From: Platycnemis pennipes
Taxonomy: Eukaryota; Arthropoda; Insecta; Odonata; Platycnemididae
Length of the DNA: 64,000 nt
Assembly: GCA_933228895.1 (NCBI GenBank)
Contig: OW121849.1
Coordinates: 41,696,354-41,760,353 of the forward strand
Reading direction: 5' to 3'
Part shown: one piece after another, positions 23,401 to 32,500 of the stretch
Position numbering within the stretch: position 1 is the first letter of the stretch
How the letters are laid out: each line of letters begins with the position of its first letter
The notes under the pieces: generated by a model
The model's input: only the letters and a program-made list of their open reading frames with translations
Told to the model about the DNA's origin: nothing
The model's database searches: none
Program-made: the position numbers and the translations under genes

Positions 23401-24422
23401 TGGTTCATCTAGAGGCAGTATGCTATCAATGCACTCAATCTGGAAGTCACCATCCACATCAACTCTCCCGTCTACACTCCTCTCTAACCTCACATCACTT
23501 CTAATAATACGCTTTACACGGCTTCTTCCCTTAGGATTCATTCCAGAGAGGTAACTTCTTTCCATGGAATCGTCAAAAATGTCTTCTGGCAACTTTTCCG
23601 AAATTTTCACCATTTCCTTAACATCTATTTCCTCCTCATCAGATACCTATATTCAGTGAAAATATGCACCAGTTAAGTTTAACAAAGTAAACGACGATAA
23701 AGATAAAAAATATCAAGAAACAAACTGCTATCCACTTAAGTAAATATATCATAGTGTATGTATAGTTTTAGTGTTGAGCTAACTGATTCAATTCCAAATC
23801 ATCGTATTCCACAAAATACATGATTTAGCCCAACACGAGGATGAAAAATAAACTACTTACCTGCAGTGAACCAAGATGCTCATTCCAGTCTGTCAAAAGC
23901 TTGTGAAAGTCTTCCTTGTACCCTGTGTCCCCCCGAGAAAAAGACCCATCCAAGGTGCCCATGTTTAAAGTTGGAATGTCCGAGCTTAATCTGTATAGAT
24001 AATTGCAAGACAGAATGTCAGGAAGAAAAAAATGATTGAAACCAAATTCAACCGGTGTTAATTAACGGCTATTACAAAAAAATATTTGACATCACACACA
24101 ACGATGAAATACGAACATATTACTTCGCATATAACAACTAAATGATAACGTGGAGCAGTCATCGGCATACTCACTCTCCTTCAGCATCCCATAGAGTAGC
24201 AGAACCCTCAAAAGAGGAGGGCTCGTACGAAAAATCATTTTGTAAATTGTCCAAAATTGAGCTTTCGGAATCTTCTAAACCTCCCTGAAAAATATACACA
24301 ACACCGTTAATTCCACTGAAATTTAATCAGCAGAAAATTAAAAACAATATAATTACACAAACCTGGTTGTAATACGGAGATGCCAAAGATCCAAGTTGAA
24401 AATTGAAAAAATCCGTTTCCAT
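7601..24422 (-). CDS. srl: PGC-1 family transcriptional coactivator (spargel-like), 5' part, seven coding exons
   Basis: Seven exons join in frame on the minus strand: 24422-24363, 24284-24175, 23990-23861, 23646-23187, 19059-18782, 8700-8578 and 8479 to about 7605 or 7601. They give about 678 codons starting METDFFNFQLG. Visible in the product: acidic N-terminus; a VKVEPE sumoylation-type motif in exon 4; an LXXLL nuclear-receptor box (LTSLL, residues 260-264); Lys/Arg-rich exon 6; DHDYC at residues 402-406; and a charged segment KRKLNLQEYRSRR in exon 7. DHDYC is the host-cell-factor-binding motif of vertebrate PGC-1 alpha, and with the acidic start and LXXLL box it supports the PGC-1 assignment. 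Family members are nuclear coactivators of mitochondrial and metabolic genes. The C-terminal RS and RRM exons typical of the family are not found and should lie below position 1. The last visible donor is ambiguous between two adjacent GT sites. Introns 4 and 5 have absorbed large transposons. The family call rests on motifs, not on an alignment. Confidence 0.75.
8578..8700 (-). CDS. srl: srl-like coding exon 6
   Basis: It has 123 bases (41 codons), phase 0 on both sides, acceptor gattttag and donor ATT|gtgagt. The peptide is basic (ACGRKKPIAVIPAMPSKRNG...RNKLLKI), possibly a nuclear-localisation region. Confidence 0.65.
8701..9270. other. srl intron sequence left of the 8-kb element
   Basis: AT-rich intron between exon 6 and the transposon insertion. 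I see no exon, RNA gene or repeat that can be named. Confidence 0.5.
9627..10870 (-). pseudogene. decayed hAT-like transposase remnant
   Basis: Reading the minus strand, scattered frames give VLMNDPSVNWRFLKQLESE and CDEGHPYLLEC near 10.2-10.1 kb, resembling the 'M-P-N-VNW...' segment of hAT-like transposases, and a charged helical tail (RREERKRKVEELEWLKLV) at 9815-9627 like the coiled C-termini of such proteins. Many stops and shifts interrupt it, so it is not functional. Confidence 0.4.
11086..11580 (+). repeat. left long terminal inverted repeat of the nested transposon
   Basis: It matches the reverse complement of about 14800-15288 with few differences, including the segments 'ccgaacatgggtccgcgag', 'atctcaggaacggttcaaga' and 'gaacttccacttttcagttt'. 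Small frames in both arms are mirror images and not genes. Confidence 0.8.
11802..13993 (-). pseudogene. broken transposase of the nested transposon
   Basis: Four frames must be stitched (about 13993-13766, 13815-13141, 13265-12645, 12494-11802), so at least three lesions separate them. Recognisable in order: cysteine-rich N-terminal part; LRPKWVVPHPPRDVCLCLYC; CDFAENWSVVLPQEVQGYHW; ISDGAPSHFKN near 12.56 kb; and EWVYSATGHGKGPCDGVGG at 12.49-12.43 kb. The D-x-AEN, SDG and HGKG-DG-GG blocks recur in transposase-derived proteins of invertebrates and probably carry the catalytic acids. An in-frame stop near 12645 and a frameshift just before EWVYSATG are clear. Confidence 0.65.
14800..15288 (-). 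repeat. right long terminal inverted repeat of the nested transposon
   Basis: Reverse-complement partner of the left repeat, ending ...GATATGGACTGGGCC. A short run (gcagccaaagaaaaaatctta) near the left tip differs from the right tip, which reads ggcaggggccttacc in reverse, the only sizeable mismatch. Confidence 0.8.
15293..17302. other. right part of the 8-kb element
   Basis: AT-rich, with a C/G-balanced patch at about 16220-16430 that contains two copies of 'ctctcg(c/t)aatggcagggg', perhaps a small inserted repeat. No intact gene. It ends in the CCCTGA-rich subterminal region and terminal repeat at 17302. Confidence 0.4.
17308..18781. other. srl intron between the 8-kb element and exon 5
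   Basis: Plain AT-rich intron. No exon or named repeat supported. Confidence 0.45.
18782..19059 (-). CDS. srl: srl-like coding exon 5 with LXXLL box
   Basis: It has 278 bases. The first two bases complete the valine codon left by exon 4, and the donor is AAG|gtaatg. The exon begins VLQAGDLTSLLEQFE, placing an LXXLL motif at residues 260-264, and ends SLPIEIIEKIK. LXXLL boxes bind nuclear-receptor ligand domains. Confidence 0.7.
19865..21720 (-). mobile_element. LINE (jockey/CR1-type) reverse transcriptase remnant, interrupted
   Basis: On the minus strand from 21.7 kb: GFRKSGSTTTAVHEAINFIL, GLFIDVSQAFNNVNHHLLLN, GVPQGSILGPILFFILINDL and VLYADDTNILVASPS, the ordered blocks of a non-LTR reverse transcriptase including the YADD catalytic box, with stops and shifts between them. 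The C-terminal part resumes at about 20330 with LFRLQKKITRLM and ILPLPCVYI, then FHLFNKLPTSLK, ending near 19942 and followed by an ATAATG-type tail. The call to jockey/CR1-like is by these C-terminal blocks. Confidence 0.75.
20335..20935. mobile_element. insertion splitting the LINE, hAT-like end
   Basis: Between the two LINE pieces lies unrelated sequence rich in GTTAA/TTAACG words and ending ...ctgcccagcta at 20918, which in reverse reads TAGCTGGGCAG, a hAT-type terminus. The left boundary is not clear, and no target duplication was established. Confidence 0.35.
21721..23186. other. srl intron 4, remainder
   Basis: AT-rich. No exon or recognised repeat supported. Confidence 0.4.
23187..23646 (-). 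CDS. srl: srl-like coding exon 4
   Basis: It has 460 bases, starts at tatag|GTATCT and ends with one base of a split codon at CCAG|gtgaga. The product is strongly acidic and carries a Lys-Val-Glu sumoylation-type motif next to a serine-rich stretch near its end. Confidence 0.7.
23861..23990 (-). CDS. srl: srl-like coding exon 3
   Basis: It has 130 bases. It completes the split codon of exon 2 and ends in phase 0 at CTGCAG|gtaagt, a strong donor. The peptide includes FHKLLTDWNEHLGSL. Confidence 0.7.
24175..24284 (-). CDS. srl: srl-like coding exon 2
   Basis: It has 110 bases, acceptor tttcag, donor GA|gtgagt, and ends in phase 2. The peptide is acidic and serine-rich (GLEDSESSILDNLQ...), as expected for an N-terminal activation region. 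Confidence 0.7.
24363..24422 (-). CDS. srl: srl-like coding exon 1 (start codon)
   Basis: Sixty bases, 20 codons, ending phase 0 at CAG|gtttgt. The ATG at 24422 was chosen because a good acceptor (gtttgtag at 24440-24433) lies ten bases upstream, so the ATG is the first in the spliced message after a short leader. Confidence 0.7.
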
Positions 24423-25104
24423 GACAATTTATCTACAAACAAAGAGCAAAAACATTAAAACCAAGTAAACACCGCAAGAGAGAAAATGGCACACATGGCC
24501 TAGCATCATTTTAATGTTTGTAATTCATTCTCTCAACAAGTCTCAACCTTCAGAAGTGAAATCGGTCGTCTTTGCAATAAACTACATTCGCAAAACACTT
24601 GTGTATCAACCGCCGTCGATTTCAAATACGTACAAATAACATAATTGCAAAGTCGTCTATTTGTACACTTGGAATATATTATTTACAACCTGAAGCAGTA
24701 ATGTACTAGAGAACATCGAAATACTTCAGCTGCTCTTAAATAACTCGTGCCCTATTTACATTTATTAAAAAGAGAGTAATAGTTGACCGATTAACTAAAA
24801 TGAAAACAACGAAGGGCACAAAAATCACCTGCCACTATCCTTGTGTTTATTGCCTAAAAGAGGGGCAAAACTTTAATAATATCAACCCAGGTTTTCGAAT
24901 ATTTTTTAGGTAACACAAGATGTGTTATTTTTAGGTGGAACAAAACAGGCATCAAAAGCAAAACCATGCCGCTAAAACCATCACATATTTTATTAGCCAC
25001 AGGAATAAATACAATACAATCACTGACCTGGTATTAACATCCAAGCAAAAATATTGATTATGGTTCGCAGAAAAGGAAAAACTGATATTTTCAATCATAC
25101 TTAC

Positions 25105-25320
25105 ATTATTTCGAAACGATAAACTTTAGTCAACACATGTGCTTCCGGAAGAATATCAAGCTCTATTTTAACGATCACGTGTACATTTCTATCTTGTAGT
25201 GATACCAAGCTACAACAGATGGCGTTGCCTTTCGCATTCCTCTTGCTAATCCTGTCTTCTCTTCCCGACTCGTTTCGCGCAATCATCCCTAGCGGTAAAA
25301 AAAAATTCAAGCGGCACTTT
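25105..25320 (-). promoter_or_regulatory. srl: candidate 5' untranslated first exon of the srl-like gene
   Basis: A strong minus-strand donor (AAT|gtaagtatg) lies at 25105-25096, and an acceptor sits ten bases upstream of the srl start codon at 24432. Splicing the two would give a leader of unknown length. The upstream limit of about 25320 is a guess because no TATA box or initiator stands out. An open frame here encodes nothing recognisable and is probably chance. Confidence 0.4.
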
Positions 25321-25583
25321 CAAATTATATTCGCGTAGCTAGTATGATAGATGCTCTATAATGAAAATTGTTGACAAACATCTAGGCTAAACTGGCACTG
25401 AGCTACGAAATATAATATAATTTTATAACCTTTGCTGTTTCTTTGCTCATATAAAGAGGTTTGCCTCGGTAAACACAATTACAATTAATAAAATTGAATT
25501 AATTGTATCTCAGTGGGTCTTCAGCTGTAAAATTGCAAAGGAATAGTTTTATTTCAAAGCTTTTATACATGCGGTCTGTAATG

Positions 25584-25874
25584 ACAATAAGCTTTATAGG
25601 AAAAAATGCGTACTTAGATAATTGGGAGCCGTATCTTTTAATGTAAATCCGCCCCGGAATCCTCAAGATTCTTGCTAGCTGGAATCGTGCACTCATGATG
25701 AAGTTAATTCATTAGCCTCAAGTTCGAACCACAAATTCCGCTTATTGCTTCAACGCACTTATTTTAAAAGCCCTCTAGATAATAACAGGGAATTCTTAGC
25801 TAACGCCTACAAAAACTATTGTGTTCCATTTTCGTAAACACGCGAGAATATTACAACTCCACGCTCACGATAAT
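25584..25874 (-). repeat. left arm of 291-bp inverted duplication (promoter plus exon 1 copy of the OTC-like gene)
   Basis: This arm is the near-identical reverse complement of 26218-26508, with only a few substitutions seen. It contains about 180 bases of upstream sequence, the start codon (25695-25693), the presequence MSARFQLARILRIPG... and the same CTAA|gtacgc donor (exon end 25613). The duplicate exon faces the srl-like gene. Its donor phase (2) equals the phase entering srl exon 3, so a chimeric in-frame splice is possible on paper; nothing shows that it happens. Confidence 0.85.
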
Positions 25875-26217
25875 AAAACGATAAAAAAAGTTTTAAAACT
25901 CCGTGATCTCGTCGGATTTTGTGAAGCATGAATTAGGCTTCCAAAAATATTCACTTTTCGTTAAAATCATTCTCAGACTTCGAAATCGTTTCATGTTACT
26001 TCGAATTCTAAATTCTTGGTGAAGATTGGATCATGATTAACTGATCGGTTTACTGGAATTTGTTTCAAAAGCCGCCATTCCCTCTCATAGCGGTACATGC
26101 ACTGCCACATTTAGGCCATTTTGGGTAGTGTGATCGGAATTTTTATGATCTGAAACAAACACACGACGTCCGATATATTGGCGCGCATTTGTAATTACTT
26201 TTTATATGGCCATAAAT

Positions 26218-26508
26218 ATTATCGTGAGCGTGGAGTTGTAATATTCTCGCGTGTTTACGAAAATGGAACACAATAGTTTTTGTAGGCGTTAGCTAAGAAT
26301 GCCCTGTTATCATCTAGAGGGCTTTTAAAATAAGTGCGTTGAAGCAATAAGCGGAATTTGTGGTTCGAACTTGAGGCTAATGAATTAACTTCATCATGAG
26401 TGCACGGTTCCAGCTAGCAAGAATCTTGAGGATTCCGGGGCGGATTTACATTAAAAGATACGGCTCCCAATTATCTAAGTACGCATTTTTTCCTATGAAG
26501 CTTATTGT
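26218..26508 (+). repeat. right arm of 291-bp inverted duplication
   Basis: This arm holds the presumed promoter, exon 1 and first intron bases of the OTC-like gene. The spacer between arms (about 343 bases, 25875-26217) is single-copy and has no evident gene. High arm identity implies recent origin or ongoing gene conversion. Confidence 0.85.
26396..26478 (+). CDS. OTC-like exon 1, mitochondrial presequence
   Basis: It encodes MSARFQLARILRIPGRIYI followed by KRYGSQLS and ends phase 2 at CTAA|gtacgc. Reading on past the donor meets a stop, while splicing to 26701 continues the OTC alignment. Arg residues without acids fit a matrix-targeting helix. An inverted copy of this exon lies at 25695-25613. 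Confidence 0.75.
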
Positions 26509-29500
26509 CGCCGTTTGAACGAGAAAACTAACTTTTCGTTTTGTTTAATTCTTAATGCAACGCTACTCCTTTGAACCAGGGAATACAAATTACTATAAAT
26601 TATCCCAAATCATGACTTAGACTCATTAAAAATTAGCGGAGTCGTACGTAATTTATGCAATGTTTGACGTTCTGTGACAATAGAAATGATTATCTTCCAG
26701 CCAAAGCATCAAAGGAAGAGATTTCCTGGATGTCCAAGATTTTACAGTTGATGAATTGAAGTTCATCATGTGGACAGCTCTTGATATGAAATCACGCTTC
26801 AAAAATAACGACAGTCATGTAAATAATAGAAAATTACAATACTCTACTGCTTGTTACAAATACTATCTAATGTAATTAAACATTGTTTATAATCTTAGGG
26901 CATTACTGATACTCGTGGTATGTTGGTGAGCTCCCTTCTGTGTGCACCTAATGCGAAAAACCAAATGAATATTGAAAAGGCATCACAAGTGTTGGGTGCC
27001 AGGACATGCTCAATAGTTGATAAGGAGTGGGAAACAGCCGAGTGTTTAGGCGAAACAGGACGGTGTGTAATTGCATTTTATTTTTTTCATTAAATACCTA
27101 CGTCAGTCCTTTAAAAAAGTTGCTTGCTGTGACAAGCCTAAAGTGAGCCATGCATAAATACACAGGCCTTGTAATTTTCATTTACTTCTGCTATCTAGCT
27201 TGTATACATTAATGCCTAGTTTTATTATGTTTGTAGTGCGCTGTCGATCATGAATCGAGTGATACTCACATCATCTTCCCGTGAGAAGTCCCTGAGTGAA
27301 CTTGCAGCTGGAGCAACAGTTCCCGTCATTAATGTGGGATCCCCATGTGCAAATCCACTTAATGCGGTAGCTCATTCTATGACGATAGTGACTCATCTTG
27401 GACGTTTAGAGCGTGCTCACATTGCATGGGTTGGTCCAAGCAACAGCTCGGCACTAGCCTCACTTTTACTCTTGGCACCAAAATTTCGAACACATCTGCA
27501 CATATCCACAGAGGTAACTGAGTGTTTAATTTTATAGAAAATTGTTTATACAAAGCACTATTTTTTAATAAATGCATAGTGTCTGGTATCAGTGATTTAT
27601 TGTTTGAAACTTATAATTAGTGGACCAACTTCTCAAGGAAATTTTTTCAATTGAAATTGTGCCTCAAATGATACCAGGAATGTCTCATATAAACCATTTT
27701 TTATGCATTGTGTTAACTCTGGAAGGAAGGCTTCCTTTCATGTGTTCCCAAATTACAGCTTTAAAATATTTCTTCACTATCAAATGTATGATATATTTTA
27801 ATAATCTAGCATTATCAGACAAATAGATATCTGATTTCACGATTTTTACATGTTCCATAAAGACTTGTAAAAGTCATGTTCCCCTAGACCTCTCTAGTAG
27901 GGAACCAGTTCTTTTCTCTTCACCACTCAGTTTCTGGCACACTTGTGTTCACGTGTACCTACGTTGCTTGTTTCCAATTTTGGTGGTGAGAATCCAAAAT
28001 CCATCTCTCATAACTTATATGAAGTCTCTTTCTGTAGCTTTATCTAAGGGGGCTTACAAAACAGTCAGTCAGATAGTAAGCCCAAAAGCCTATTTTGTAA
28101 ATGCAGTAGACTTTTACTGCAGAGTGGTATACCTATGTACTTTCTTTCTCATGGACTATGGCTGAAATATGATGGGAGAGGCTTTTCATTTATTTGATTA
28201 TAACAGGTGGACTTTCATGACCAATCAGGACTACTGGAAGAAGTCAGTCATCGAAATCAGATAGCTTGAAAGATGGGAGCAGACTAAAATTAATCCATGG
28301 CATCTCCTTTCCTTGTGAGGTGGTTGTAAAAAATGACTATCAGTAGGGTAGCAATTCAAATGATTGTGCCATATAAAAACATTTAGGAAAGGCAAAAAGG
28401 ACACCAATATTATTACAAATGAACTGAAAAATTATATTTTCCATGCTTTCAACTATCTACTGGTTTCAACCCCTTGATGTAACATCAAGAGAACTGCGGG
28501 GTAGAGTGTGCTGTCAGTTATACATGAAGAATGTGTGAAGGTGGTGTTGATTACATAGGTATGGAGGAACAATAGGGATGAGGAAGGAAATGACGATGAA
28601 AGAAGATGTGAGTTATTTGTCATGTGATGTGTCATTATTGATGTGAGTCATAAACACCTCGTTCATCAAATTACTTCTACACAATTCATTAACTGCCCTT
28701 ATGTCATAGTTTTGAATAAAATCTAATTTTCCACCTTTTTACAACTATATGAAATGAATGGCTTAAAAATACAAGGAATGCACATCATGTTGTTGATGAC
28801 CAAGATCGCGCTCATGAGAACAGTGCAAGTAATGGGCAAAACTTTTTTAGCACTCCATGGTGTGAAATTGTCTTTCCTTTCATTTGTTGTCAGTTGTAAA
28901 GTAAATTTTTCTTCATTCAATATTAATTACAATTCCATTTCACTCTTTAGAATAAAGCAGTACTCTGAAATACTGAAATATTTTCCATTTTCTAAATTCA
29001 CTGTATGGCCACTCTTATGAAAAATGGAAGGATGCCAGCAAATTATTAATTTAGATTTAAAATCCCATCTGTTAGCCCTGAAGAGTTAGAACATTTGGTT
29101 TTTAGGCACTCGCGCTCGCAAAATTAACTTTGTTTGTTAATAAAATTTTATCACTCAGTTACTAGAGTTACCTAATATCAAACCTATGATGAACATAACA
29201 TCCATGTGTCCTAGACAATATTGAAACCCATGGTATAATAATTTTCAGGCTAGGGTGTTGCTGACTTGTTGACTGACTGTTAGTATCCTACCTGAAGAAG
29301 TTTCATTGGAGTTTTACATCATACGACCTTGCAGATTAGAGCAAAACATTCAACATAAAGTATTATGGTTATTTTGAATAACATTTCTGAAACTCAGTAT
29401 CCACATTTGGTGGAACTCCTTCATAATGGATGAAATACTATGCTGTACCACAACTATATTTATTGCTTGCAACTCCCATTTCGGAACAGAGTATCATCTT

Positions 29501-32500
29501 CTGGAACATTTTGACGTGCCTCATTCAGCTATATATGTATTCTAGTTGGGAGTGGAAGGATTGGGCGAAGTGGGAAGATTGGGGGGTGAGGGGAAAGGTT
29601 GGGTGAGATTGGAGAGGTGGGGGAGGTTTTAGGGGGATCAGTGCTTCACCAATCAAAGTGTTGAGCCTCAGCCCATCTCCTGGACTGTGGCAACAGGAGT
29701 GAATTCAAACTGAATGTTCTGGTAAAGATGAAATTACTTGGTTGATCCCACTATCTATTTTGATAGACCAGTTTCAACCTTTACAGGTCATCATCAGGAG
29801 TAAAACACAGAGAGAGAGATGTGAATATATACCCAAAGAGTGTGGAGGGGGGGAAGGGGTGAGGGGGAGCTGTTTAAAAAACAATAAGAAGGAGGTGAGG
29901 GGAAGGGAAGGAAGAACAATCCAGAAGGAACCAACAACTACAAGGGCAAACCGCATTAGACTGTGGAGGTGGGGGAACCGGTACGGAGAACAAGGGGGTG
30001 GAGGTTGACGGAATTAGGTCATTAAGCAGATGGCTACCATGTACATTTAGATAAGATACGAGTTCTAAGTTTTCTAAGAAGTCCAATTTCATACCACTGT
30101 CACATAAATGTGAAAACTTAGGAGAAAAATCAGATGAATGATCCTCGTCAATTAGATGGTTGGCGAACATAGACTTTTTATCTCCTTGAACTGACAAATG
30201 AATTGAAACGTTCCAATTTTCGTACCCTTAGTTTCCTTCCAGTTTCGCCAACATGTATGGAGTTGCAACCAGGAGTATCACAGTTCAACAAATACACACC
30301 ACTTTTGTCACAATTATCGATCTTGTCCTTAGAATTAAACAACCATTTGCTGAGAGTCACAGGATTATAAACACAGATTTTATATTTGTTATTAGGAAAG
30401 AATTGAAATAAATGATAAGTAAGACCTGGAATAAAGGGTAACTTTGCCCACTTGGAAGGAGTAATCCGGGTTAGGGAGTAATCGATTGAATGTTCTGCCC
30501 AAGGAGAGGAAGATAATGTTATTTTATGTACATGGGAGCAAAAGGCATATGTTAAATGAGATTACTTCCTTCCACCCCTCCCCCGTGTATCATCCTGCAC
30601 CCATCCCTCAATAGTCCCCCTTTCTCTAACACCATTCCCCCACTCCACCTTCCACTTCCCCAAGACAATCTTACCTACAACCTTACCTTACAACCATACC
30701 TACACAACCAGACTTACTGACCTGAGTCATTCTTCACTAGTACTCTTCCCCTCCCTCTTGATCATCCACCCCTCTAACTCCTTCATTTCCTTCTAGTCCA
30801 CGATGAATCAGTTTCATTGTATTCAAAGATGTAACATAACTTGCAACTTTCCCTCCCTCTCATTCTTCCAGCTCCATCCCCACTCAAAACCCTCCATGTC
30901 CTTCACTTAACATAGCCAAATCCATTTAATTGTGCCTGTCGATGGTGTAAACCAGGTGTGCAATGCTATTATTCAATAAATTGTGTGGAAATTCAACAAG
31001 ATGTGTTCAATCTCCAAATTTTCGTAGTTTTCCTAGGCATGGGTGCCAGATGCATATGCTGGTGGTGTGTCATGCACTATGCCTATGTATATGAATGCCT
31101 ATATTTTCTTTACATCTGTATTGGCTGAAAATATGAATCTGCTTACTTCACAATGATTCACTTTGGTCCTCTTTCAGAACTGCAATACTCCGGCTAATCT
31201 TGAGAAAGCATTAAAATTAGCATCTTCATATAGAAGTGAAATTCATCACTCTTCTTCACCTGAGAGTGCAATTTACAGAGCTGATGCCATCATCACAACA
31301 TCTCACACATTTAAAGAACTCCTCATTACAAGAAAGGTATGCCAGTCCAAATTCATGCATGTAAGAAGTATTTGGTTAAATAATTCAAACTTACATTTTT
31401 GTACTAATATTATTACTTACTTCTTTAAATATGTAAGCATGAGTAATAGTAATTTATAATGATTTAATAAGATATCTCAAAATAATAAGGAATTACAGAG
31501 TAAGTAAAAGGCATAAGGGATTAGTAAGAAAATCGTGGTTTAATTTAATTTTCCTTTAATAAATATGATAAAGTCCAATGTTTATAAAAACACATACTTT
31601 CTAGGTCATGATATTTAGTATACTTGCTAATATGTATGTAATAAAAATTATTTCAGCCCATAAGCTTTCCATTAGCCATTGTCTTGAGGTTAAACTCGAT
31701 GCTTTCAGGCTTTACTTTGTGAAAATCCATTGTAAGCAATTTAAATGAGATGGTGAAATAAACTCTGAAAAAAGTACCATCTCATTTAATTGCTTATTGT
31801 CTTGAGGTGTTAGCCAATGACTCAGAGGTGGTTTTTGTGTTTGGGTCAGTAAGGGAGATGAAAAGTGATCTTATGGCTTAAACTCACACACAAAAAAATC
31901 TCACTGTAACTATGAAAATATAGACGATAGGTATACAGAAGATACAACATAACTATTATAGCCAAACAAAAAAAATCACCGAGACTACTTTTCTTTAAAT
32001 CCACTTAATCACTCATTAAAAATGTTCTAAAAGAGGTATATAAGCAAAGTACCTACACAGGCCTATATAATGAATGTTTGCTTTTCCTAAGACACCTGAA
32101 TCCGATCTGAATTTCAAACCCCATGCACCCAGCTAGAACCGAAGCAGTTAGTAATGAAGTCCAGCAGTTTCTATTGCTTGCTTTGATGTTATACTCCAGA
32201 TCATAACTGCATCACTCACAGCTTTCTTGTTCTAAGGATCTTCCATTTGCTTAGTAGTGGTTCAGTTCATACAGTTAACCTTTTGAGTGCTGGGGAATGT
32301 AATCTCACCCCTTCCAACTCTTACAAAAAGTTCCAGGGAATGCTATAGAATTTCTCCCGAGTTGTCACAATTATTTTTTAATGGTTCACTAATTGTTGAC
32401 ATATGGCATTGAAATGCAGAGAATTCTCTGTTAACTTTAAGAAAGTTAACTTTAGACACCGAACATTTGTAATGGGGACATTTACTCAGAACCAAAATTG

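Noticed and set aside
25101..25310. 69-codon minus-strand frame upstream of the srl-like gene
   Set aside because: It better fits an untranslated leader exon with a donor at 25105. The peptide has no recognisable feature, and its frame runs through that donor.
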